Assembly (NCBI RefSeq): GCF_009905375.1 | Contig: NW_027417077.1 | Coordinates: 62,001 to 126,000 of the forward strand | From: Apium graveolens | Lineage: Eukaryota; Streptophyta; Magnoliopsida; Apiales; Apiaceae | DNA length: 64,000 bases | Direction of reading: 5' to 3' | Part shown: piece by piece, positions 56,601 through 64,000 of the stretch | Numbering within the stretch: position 1 is the first letter of the stretch | Layout of the letters: each line of letters begins with the position of its first letter | Notes under the pieces: model-generated | Database searches by the model: none | The model's input: only the letters and a program-made list of their open reading frames with translations | What the model was told of the DNA's origin: nothing | Translations under genes and position numbers: made by a program

Positions 56601-56606
56601 ATTACA

Positions 56607-56611
56607 AAACT
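56607..56611. repeat. Target-site duplication (right) of element E
   Basis: AAACT, matching 42832-42836. With one copy removed, the element D reading frame is continuous across the site. Confidence 0.93.
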
Positions 56612-57165
56612 CAACATTCGTCGAGTTACATAATGCCTCATCCGTCGGAAGGCAATCTGTATTATCCATCGGAAGACAACCTGCCTCATCTGTCGGTACT
56701 CAAAATTTACCATCCGTCGGGTTATCAAAAGGAGCAGGAAGTCAAGGCAGATCACCTATAGAAAGGACCCCTATCTCAAATCAAAGATCCACAAACTCAG
56801 GGGGAGTTTCTAGCAATCAAAACTCAATCACACATCAAGACAACATTGAGGTCTCTTCATCTAGGGCTAATCTACCTCAACCAAGGAAATGGACAAAAGA
56901 TCACCCCTTTGAACTGATTATTGGTGATGTTTCTTCCAGAGTTCAAACCAGGAGAGCAACTCAAGAAGAATGTCTATACAGCAGCTTTCTGTCAAAGGAA
57001 GAACCAAAAAAGGTAAAAGAAGCCTTGTTAGATCCTGATTGGATTTTAGCTATGCAGGAGGAGCTAAACCAATTTGAAAGGAATAAAGTATGGAAGCTGG
57101 TACCCAAGCCTAAAGGAAAGAATCCAATAGACACCAAATGGGTATTCAGAAACAAGATGGATTAA
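56612..57165 (+). pseudogene. pol: Element D integrase-RT linker and start of RT
   Basis: Resumes the D frame with a stretch in which five CGACGGAT-type motifs encode SSVGRQ, LSIGRQ, SSVGT and PSVG. Then comes a Ser/Asn-rich linker, LPQPRKWTKDHPFELIIGDV, AMQEELNQFERNKVWKLVPK and [16 protein letters not shown] at 57163-57165 replaces a sense codon before [11 protein letters not shown]. Confidence 0.85.
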
Positions 57166-57171
57166 AATGGC

Positions 57172-58527
57172 ATGGTAGTAAGGAACAAAGCAAGATTGGT
57201 TGCTAAAGGCTATTGCCAGCAAGAAGGAATAGATTTTGATGAAACATTTGCTCCTGTTGCAAGACTTGAAGCCATCAGAATCTTCTTAGCCTATGCAGCC
57301 CATGCCAATTTCAAGGTCTATCAAATGGATGTCAAAAGTCCCTTTCTGAATGGAAATTTGGAGGAAGAAGTGTATGTTAGTCAACCTCCTGGCTTTGAAG
57401 ATCCAAATTTTCCAGTGTATGTCTATTATCTACTGAAAGCACTTTATGGACTGAAGCAAGCACCTAGAGCCTGGTATGACACTTTATCAAAGTTCCTTTT
57501 GGAAAATCACTTCACAAGAGGTATTGTAGATAAAACTTTATTTTTCAGAAATGTTAATGGCTCTAGCATACTTGTTCAAATTTATGTAGATGATATTATT
57601 TTTGGATCTACAGATGAGAAACTTTGTAAAAAGTTTGCCAAACTGATGCAAAGTAAGTCTGAAATGAGTATGATGGGAGAACTAACTTACTTTCTTGGTT
57701 TACAAATTAAGCAAGTCAGTGATGGAATATTCATTAGTCAAACTAAATATATTTTTGACCTTTTAAAGAAGTTTGATCTAATAGATTGCACATCTCCAAA
57801 AACTCCTATGGCTACTGCAACTAAGCTTGAACTAAACACTACTGAAAAGTCTGTGGATATTTCAAGCTATAGAGGCATGGTTGGCTCACTTCTATACTTA
57901 ACAGCTAGTAGGCCAGATATAATGTTTGCTACATGTTTGTGTGCTAGATTTCAGGCTGATCCTAGAGAGTCTCACTTGATAGCTATTAAGAGAATTTTCA
58001 GATATCTCAAAGGAACACCAAAACTTGGCATTTGGTATCCTAGAGATTCTGGTTTTGATCTAACTGGTTATTCAGATGCAGATTATGCAGGTTGCAGAAT
58101 TGATAGAAAAAGCACAACAGGAACCTGTCAATTTTTAGGAGACAAGCTTGTGTCCTGGTTCAGTAAAAAGCAAAATCCAGTTTCTACCTCTACAGCTGAA
58201 GCTGAATATATTGCTGCTGGCAGTTGCTGTGCACAGATTTTATGGATGGAAAATCAATTGCTAGACTATGGTTTGCAAGTTGAAAGGATTCCTATTTTCT
58301 GTGACAACACAAGTGCAATTGCCATCACTGAAAATCCAGTGCAACATTCAAGGACAAAGCACATAGACATCAAGTACCATTTCATAAGGGAACATGTAAT
58401 GAATGGTACTGTCGAGTTACATTTTGTTCCAAGTGAGAAGCAACTTGCAGATATTTTTACCAAGCCACTGGATGAATCCACCTTTTCTAGGTTGGTAAGT
58501 GAGTTAGGTATGCTTAATTACTCTTGA
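57172..58527 (+). CDS. pol: Element D reverse transcriptase and RNase H
   Basis: 451 codons open, the best preserved pol segment in the window: [53 protein letters not shown], catalytic [37 protein letters not shown], then RNase H with [38 protein letters not shown] and [17 protein letters not shown], ending LGMLNYS. Closely related to the RT of element A by eye. It belongs to a polyprotein interrupted upstream by stops and by element E, so it is not expressed as such. Confidence 0.92.
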   Translation: MVVRNKARLVAKGYCQQEGIDFDETFAPVARLEAIRIFLAYAAHANFKVYQMDVKSPFLNGNLEEEVYVSQPPGFEDPNFPVYVYYLLKALYGLKQAPRAWYDTLSKFLLENHFTRGIVDKTLFFRNVNGSSILVQIYVDDIIFGSTDEKLCKKFAKLMQSKSEMSMMGELTYFLGLQIKQVSDGIFISQTKYIFDLLKKFDLIDCTSPKTPMATATKLELNTTEKSVDISSYRGMVGSLLYLTASRPDIMFATCLCARFQADPRESHLIAIKRIFRYLKGTPKLGIWYPRDSGFDLTGYSDADYAGCRIDRKSTTGTCQFLGDKLVSWFSKKQNPVSTSTAEAEYIAAGSCCAQILWMENQLLDYGLQVERIPIFCDNTSAIAITENPVQHSRTKHIDIKYHFIREHVMNGTVELHFVPSEKQLADIFTKPLDESTFSRLVSELGMLNYS

Positions 58528-59048
58528 ATTTATCTGAATTATTTTGCAAGTTGAAAAGTAGCCAGAAATTTAGTTGATTTTTAGTCTTGAATGAAATTTT
58601 GGCTAAGTCAAAATTTGCATTTCGACGGATGACCATTATCCATCGGGTTGAGTCATCCGTCGATATACAATTGTAAATAATAAAATCAATTATTTTTCTG
58701 GAATCTTTTAAAACTCGACGAATAACAGTTTATCCTCATTCGTCGAAGTGTCTAAATCTTAACCGTTAATTCCCTGAACATTATCCATCGAGTATACTTA
58801 CAGTTTGTACGCATTACACGATGGATAATGGGTGGAATTTTTACAGTTTATTTTAAAACGGCTAATTTAGGCAATTTCTATTAGATAATTTACTTCTCTT
58901 TATTATTTTTATCCGTTGTTTTTATGCAAAGTATAAAAGCTTATTTCATTCTAATCATTTTCTTTTATCATTCTCAAATTCAACTGTGTTTATTTCATTC
59001 TCTCTAAAGCAAAAATCCTCTTTCTCTTCAAGCTTTTCTTCTCTAACA
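58528..59048 (+). promoter_or_regulatory. Internal promoter region before downstream ORF of D
   Basis: About seven CGACGGAT-type motifs in both orientations lie between 58620 and 58830, followed by TATAAAAG at 58932-58939 (context AAAGTATAAAAGC). A pyrimidine-rich leader then leads to the ATG at 59049. The arrangement parallels the LTR of D, where the same motifs precede the LTR TATA box, and the internal promoters of A and B. Confidence 0.6.
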
Positions 59049-60200
59049 ATGGCACCCGTAGTAAAGATCATGTCACAGACTGGGTTCATCTATGAGAAGA
59101 ACAACTTCACTGTTTTGGTCAATAAGGGTATTCAGCAATCAGAGGACTATCACAAGATGATGGACTTCGTGAAGAACTGCAAGTTAAGTTTTGCCATGCT
59201 GGAATCACCCACAATTTATTGTGAAGTTGTTGAGGAGATGTGGACAACAGCAATCTACAACTCTACTGACAAAACCATCACTCTGACCATCAAAGGTAAT
59301 GAATTATGTATCAATAGTGATGTGATAAAAGCATGTTTCAAGATTCCTAATGATAATGTAACTTCACCACATACTGACACTGATTTGATCAATATGCTTA
59401 ATTCCATGCATTATGCAATTCCTACTAATAAGCTAAGTGAGATTAGAAGACTAGGTCTTAGGAAGGAATGGAGTTATTTGTGTGATGTTGTAACTAAAGT
59501 CTTTTCTGGAAAAATCAGTAATTTTGATTCTGTGAACATTTCCATGCTTAACATGCTATACATGCTAGTTACAGACAAATTTTACAATTTCAGTGACCTT
59601 GTGGTGTATGAGTTAGGTTTTAAACTAGGTGACTTAGCCAAAAGAGGAAAGAATGTTTACTATGCTAGATTTTTTATGCTTTTGGCTAACCATCTTTGTC
59701 AAGAGATTGTACTTGAGAACCCAGACAACAAATTGGCTTGTTGGGTTCAAGAGAGAAGAATCATTGCAGACTTGAACAGAGCCAACCATCACAGGGATGT
59801 GCCAATGTTCTATTTTCCTGTAATGCTGACACCTCAGGTAAGTGAGGTAAGTTCATCCATACCCTCAACTATTCCAATCTCCTTTATTTCTTTGACTTCA
59901 GGCATAGCTATGGCAACTGTGACAATGACCAAACAGTTGCCTACCAAAGCTGCCAAAACAACTGCAATTTCCAAATCCAAATCAAAGAAAACCCCCTCTG
60001 GTATCTCTCAAAAGGTACCAGTTGTAAAATCTACCAAAGCCAAAGAGGGGAGTGTGAAGGAGGGTAAGATAGGTGAGGGAAGGGGTGAACATCAAAGAAA
60101 CCCCAAGGATAAGGTTAGAGAGTTGAGTGAATCCCAGCCTAGCCACACTGCAGTTTCCCAACAAACTACAGTGCTAAAAAGGACAAAAGCTCTCTTCTAG
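59049..60200 (+). CDS. Downstream ORF of element D, conserved N-terminal part
   Basis: Start chosen at ATGGCACCC (MAPVVKIMSQTGFIYEKNNF), matching the MAP start of A and B; an in-frame upstream ATG at 58986 lies in the leader. It is open for 384 codons to 60200. The conserved domain covers about residues 60-240: NSDVIKACFKIP, RKEWSYLCDVVTKVFSGK, SNFDSVN and YYARFFMLLANHLCQ. A Ser/Thr/Lys-rich linker with KSKSKKTPSGISQKVPVVKS follows; the same SGTSQKVPVVKS text is present in array B. Function unknown. No signal peptide or membrane segment is obvious. Confidence 0.75.
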   Translation: MAPVVKIMSQTGFIYEKNNFTVLVNKGIQQSEDYHKMMDFVKNCKLSFAMLESPTIYCEVVEEMWTTAIYNSTDKTITLTIKGNELCINSDVIKACFKIPNDNVTSPHTDTDLINMLNSMHYAIPTNKLSEIRRLGLRKEWSYLCDVVTKVFSGKISNFDSVNISMLNMLYMLVTDKFYNFSDLVVYELGFKLGDLAKRGKNVYYARFFMLLANHLCQEIVLENPDNKLACWVQERRIIADLNRANHHRDVPMFYFPVMLTPQVSEVSSSIPSTIPISFISLTSGIAMATVTMTKQLPTKAAKTTAISKSKSKKTPSGISQKVPVVKSTKAKEGSVKEGKIGEGRGEHQRNPKDKVRELSESQPSHTAVSQQTTVLKRTKALF

Positions 60201-63200
60201 CTACATCCTCCCAAAAGGATGTAGCTATTGAACAAAGATCTTATCCGAGAGCACAGGCCAAGAGGGTTAGGGACACAAGCTCACCCCAAACTTATACTAG
60301 AAAGAAGAAATCCAAAACAACCGGGGATGCACAGGGAACACACTTAGTGCAAACTGGTGCTAAAGACACAGTCCCTGCACCTTCTCAAATTCAGTTTGAT
60401 GTGGCTCCAATAAATATGGAGTCACAGCCAACATCTCTCATAATAGAAGCCACTGAAACACTATACTCACCAACTAACTCACTGGAAGTGGACATGATAA
60501 ACACTTCAATTCCTGATTCTCCTTCTTTAACTCTGTTGGGGAAGCCAAAATCTAGTGCAAGTGAGCATCATCTTTTAGATGATTTGTTGGCTCACTTGCC
60601 AATTCTTTCAGATTCTATTGTGACATTTGTGCCTCAAATAACTTCAATCAACACAGAGTCTACAATAGTTTCTCTTCCCACCTCATTCACTTCTACTCTC
60701 TCGATGGATATTACTCATCTGTCGAGTAGTGATTGTATCCCGATGGATAAGCTTAACAGCAGTTATCCGTCGGATAGCTTTACCACTCACCCGACGGATA
60801 TCACTTATCCGTCGAGTGTCTCTGCACAACTTCAAACTTCAATAATTTCAAGTGCAGAAGACTTAGTGGTAATACAATCACTCTTAGGACTGAGAGAGGA
60901 GAGTGCATTGAGTGAGAGGCTGGGTTGCTCCCAGGCAAAAGGAGAGGAAAAGAGTGAATCTCAGCAATCCATTCATTCAGGATTGGAAAAAGTGAGTGAG
61001 AGGAGTCCCACCTTAGTAGGTGAAGGTGAGGGTGTGAGGGTGGGGAGCCAGGGTGAGACCCTGATGCAATAAAAGAGAGAATATGAGAGAAAGGCAGGTA
61101 CAGGAGAAATAAGGATGGAACCAGCCATTGCTAGTGAGTCAATGGTTGTGGATGATGTTGAAAAGGAAAGACAATTTCAGCAACATTACAAAACTGTAAT
61201 TGATAACATTTCCTTGGATGTTGACACTTTTACTCACCCTATTTCAGCCTATCAATTGTTGGCTGCTCAGGGCAATGTGGAGGCAGAGCAGACTTTGAAT
61301 TTAGTGCACACCACATAATCTCTTCAAAGAGATAAAGCTGCTGTTAATAGGATGCCTTCTCAAGCTGGAGAGCCATCTGAAGAATTTGGAGTAAATTCTG
61401 ATGATGATGACTCTGGTTTCTTGGATGGAAGCATGAACTTAGGGGGAGCTGAAGGCCCAAGTTCTGCTTTAAGTTTACCTGAATGGGCATGGGCAAAGGA
61501 ATCTACACCAGGACAATTTGTGGTGTCCTTGGTCAAGCAAGTAATAGCTATTCAACAGGCTCTTCAGGAAACTTCAGATGCTGGTACCAAGGCTGTTCTT
61601 CAAGCTCACCTGGACTCTCTACATCTAATGAAGATCCAGCACTTAAGACAGAATCTCAGTGTGGATGAATTGAAAAGGGATATAGCTGACTTGAAGATCT
61701 ATAACTCTGAGAAGGTGGATTCAGTAATGCCATATGGTACCATGCAAGATCTATTACTGAGATTAAGGAGAGAATCAGATTCTAACAAGAAGATAGCCAA
61801 GCTGGAGAACAGAGTTCAAGTTATTGGGAATTCAGAGGCTCTACTTCTTCAAAATCAACAGACTCAGACAAATCTTCTTATGCAACTGGCTAAAGCATAA
61901 GGCCTAACTCCTCCACTTGATGATAACAAAAAGGGGGAGAAAGAATCAAGTAAGGGGGAGAAAGGACCAACTGAGGGGGAGACACTTCTAGTTCAAATCA
62001 GCAAAGTAATTGTACCTTCAATTACTATCTCCAAGCCACCAGTTGCAGATAGTATAGATCTTATCAATGCAGCAGCAGAAAATTTGAAAGATGCTGATAA
62101 AGGAAAGTTGACTATGATCAACTGGAAAAAGATTGATGAGGAAATACGGAAAAAGTTTGAATTAGTCAAGGAACCAGTTCAGTCAGCCATCCATCACTCT
62201 CATGTCAAGCCAATCAGTGTGAATGAGATGAGCATGAACTATCTAGAGAAAGGACAATCTTCCTGCATCAAGACTACAAAGGCTGAGATAATTCTTAAAC
62301 CAAGGGCAAACTATCCAAAGTCATCTTTGAAGAACCCTATGGATACTGTGTATGAGACACCCAAGCCTGATGAAAAGAAGCTTTTGTCAAGATTTATTGT
62401 CTTCTACAAAGATCCAGTTGATTCAGCCTCAAGAAAGAGAATTGCAAAGATATTCAAAAATGGAAAGGAAATTTGTGTGGTAGCTGGACATCCACAATTT
62501 GCTCATGCAAAGAAAGAAGAAAAAACCAGATTGAAGCAGGAAAAGAGGCAAGCTGCTCTAGATGCAAAGAAGTCTAAATAAAAGAAAGAACAGTTTGCTA
62601 TCTTGGCCAAGCTACAGGCTGTGAATTCTTCTCAACAAATTCCCTCTCAACCATCTCAAGCTACTGAATCAAAGAAGAAGATTGAAGAACAGAAGAAATC
62701 CCCAAGAAAGAAAGAACTGGCTAGAAGAACAAAAAGGAAACTGGATGTTGTTGACAAGGAATTGGAAGATTAATTTCCTAAGGAATCCACTCAAGCTAAA
62801 ACTCAAGCATCAAAGCCCTCTGTGGTATTTGAAGACATAAGGGTGGTGGACCCCTACAGGAACATACATGGAGAGCTTATTGTGCCAAAGGATGAGCCAA
62901 TAGAGTGGGATAAATTACCAATTCCTGATTTCAACTTGCCAATCCTTACTAAGCCAAAAAGGACAAAATCAAGGGCAGTCAAGAAAGTGAAGCTGTCACC
63001 TCTCAAATCCAAGTTAGTAGTCAAAGCTCAACCCAAGGTCAACAGGGGAGACTACTTGTACTTGTGTGACATCAATGAATTCTCATATCTAAACCTTTAT
63101 CTGGAGGAGCTGGATGAAGTAAGGGCAATTGATGCATACAAAAACCTACCTGAAAGGTTGCTGTTCAAGTACAAAGGAGGAAGGGAGATTCAGTGGCCTC

Positions 63201-63559
63201 TTCACAGGATACTTCAAGAAAGCCAAGCTGTGTTGATCAAAGTCTATTCATCCTTCAAGAAAAACTTTGGGTTCAATGTAACTGCAAGAAGATTAGTATT
63301 GAAGAAGATTGAAGAGCTAAGGAGTGTTAGAGCCAAAGATGCACTTCCCAAGACTCTTATCATCCCATATACAGGGAGAAGAGTGCATCTAAGGCCCTAC
63401 TGGCTGATGGAATTCATGGATGACAAGGGTGTGAAACGATTCTTCAGACTAGAAGACCAATTGAGTATCTCTAGCAATGAGACTTTCTTGGAGATGCAAG
63501 AAATGCTAGATCTCTCAGAATCTGATAAATTAGAATTCCACAGGCAGCTCCAGAATTAA
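60201..63559 (+). pseudogene. Downstream ORF of element D, remaining part with frame changes
   Basis: Continues in pieces: 60347-61072 (Ser/Pro/Thr-rich, with six motif copies at 60700-60820 encoding YPSD, HPTD, LSMD and similar), 61115-61318, 61352-61900 (acidic, then a helical part ending KKIAKLENRVQVIGNSEALL and QNQQTQTNLLMQLAKA), a DDNKKGEK segment at 61918-61945, 62084-62581 (basic, LSRFIVFYKDPVDSASRKRI), and 62822-63559 (YLYLCDINEFSYLNLYLEEL, IQWPLHRILQES, ending FHRQLQN). Stops at about 61070, 61317, 61900, 62579 and 62771 interrupt it. The coiled coil and KKGEK lie in the same order as in A and B. Confidence 0.7.
61928..61939 (+). promoter_or_regulatory. Internal polypurine-like tract in downstream ORF of D
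   Basis: AAAAAGGGGGAG, followed by two further AGGGGGAGA tracts near 61953 and 61974. It is at the same place relative to the coiled coil as in A and array B. The real tract of D is TTGGGGGAGAT at 63790-63800. Confidence 0.35.
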
Positions 63560-63800
63560 ATTGAAGAAAACAACAGAAAGCTTGGAAGAAGATCCAGACC
63601 TTCAAGAATCTAGAAAAATCTGCTCAGGCTAGAGGAGCATCTTGAACTGACTGTGAGCCAAACCTTGTACATTTTGTTTAAATTGAAGCACTTTCAGTTT
63701 TATCTACTTATCTTTAAAGATATATGTTTAGGATGTTTTATAATCATCAAGTGTCTCTTAATTTATGGCTACAATTCCAGAAGACATAAATTGGGGGAGA
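63560..63800 (+). other. 3' non-coding tail and polypurine tract of element D
   Basis: No coding. It ends with AAATTGGGGGAGAT (63787-63800) directly before the 3' LTR. Confidence 0.8.
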
Positions 63801-64000
63801 TTGTTGTGAATATGTTGTGTACTTGATGATCACTTAAACAAAATGTCTAAGTAGATTTTACTTAGTGAAATTATGTAGCTCTCGGCGGATAAGAATTATA
63901 GTCCCGACGGATAACTCATTATAGGCCCAATGGATGATTAACTTATTATCCATCGAGTGAGTAGCTTATGTAATAATAAGTTTGTAGCACAGTGATGTAT
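63801..64000 (+). repeat. 3' LTR of element D (first 200 bp, cut by window end)
   Basis: Begins TGTTGTGAATATG and matches 37919-38118 except for seven positions, six of them in two motif blocks. About 827 bp of it lie outside the window. Confidence 0.88.

Larger units (their letters stand above)
42837..56606 (-). mobile_element. Element E: Ty3/gypsy (Tekay/Del-type chromovirus), internally scrambled
   Basis: 13,770 bp with LTRs of 4,118 bp (42837-46954) and 4,084 bp (52523-56606), a Met primer site and a polypurine tract, all oriented on the minus strand. The internal 5.6 kb contains fragments of gag, RT/RNase H, integrase and a chromodomain-like end, full of stops and not in the standard order. 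LTR identity is about 98% by eye over the first 570 bp. The long LTRs, the integrase tail and the closing chromodomain-like segment next to the polypurine tract support Tekay/Del (family knowledge). Confidence 0.88.
52523..56606 (-). repeat. 5' LTR of element E
   Basis: 4,084 bp and nearly identical to 42837-46954, with one visible 17-bp difference near 53940 and an extra ATATAT block near 54515. It contains the same internal repeats. Confidence 0.92.
37919..64000 (+). mobile_element. Element D: Ty1/copia retrotransposon with downstream ORF, split by element E
   Basis: 5' LTR 37919-38945, Met primer site, gag, protease, integrase (interrupted by E at 42837), RT, RNase H, internal promoter, a ~4.5-kb downstream ORF, polypurine tract, and a 3' LTR from 63801 that leaves the window after 200 bp. 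Without E the visible part is about 12.3 kb. It has the same layout as A, but its LTR sequence and short motif (CGACGGAT) differ. Left flank AACGC (37914-37918) is the expected target duplication. Confidence 0.9.

Noticed and set aside
59049..63559. Classifying the downstream ORF as a viral envelope gene
   Set aside because: Position alone suggests it. I find no signal peptide, transmembrane segment or Cys pattern, so I call it only a downstream ORF.

Overview
The window is plant nuclear DNA made almost entirely of nested LTR retrotransposons. The Ty1/copia and Ty3/gypsy (Tekay/Del-type chromovirus) proteins, Met-initiator primer binding sites (TGGTATCAGAGC), the AT-rich background and long copia elements with an extra ORF after pol point to a dicot, probably an asterid. 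An Apiaceae-like host is only a guess. I see no intact host gene, no tRNA or rRNA gene and no CRISPR array.

Layout. (1) 1-1310: possible exon scraps of a host gene, then a block dense in GTTGCAA. (2) 1310-2523: a copia-type LTR, abruptly joined to array B. (3) 2524-34123: array B, tandem ~7-kb units made of an LTR (3144-3702, 23658-24215, 28680-29237), ~2 kb of non-coding DNA, an internal promoter and a large 'downstream ORF', with no gag, pol or primer binding site. Unit 1 is split by element A (9589-23111, minus strand, 13.5 kb, target duplication AGGTA), a copia element of SIRE/Maximus-like layout with decayed gag-pol followed by a related downstream ORF. (4) 34124-37918: element C, a different copia on the minus strand that lacks RT. 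(5) 37919-64000: element D, a second SIRE-like copia (plus strand) whose 3' LTR runs off the window. It is split at 42837-56606 by element E (minus strand, 13.8 kb, 4.1-kb LTRs, target duplication AAACT), a scrambled Tekay-type gypsy element.

Order of events: A is younger than B; E is younger than D; D landed in the leader of C; C and the left LTR are joined to truncated ends of array B. Hand comparison gives about 2.6% LTR divergence for A, about 2% for E and about 3% for the visible part of D.

The most interesting theme is a shared accessory module in A, B and D. A large ORF beginning Met-Ala-Pro lies downstream of pol, or alone in B. It has a conserved N-terminal domain (R-[RK]-EWS...TK.F..K.SNFD...YF[AT]RF), a charged Ser/Pro-rich linker, a coiled coil and a DD.KKGEK segment. 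In each case it is preceded by what looks like its own TATA box 115-155 bp upstream of the ATG, and it contains an internal purine tract resembling the real polypurine tract. Two short DNA motifs, one per family (TCAGAACTTA in A/B, CGACGGAT in D), are scattered through LTRs, the DNA upstream of internal promoters and coding regions. In D they occur in different reading frames and strands, so the selected or homogenised unit appears to be nucleic acid rather than peptide.
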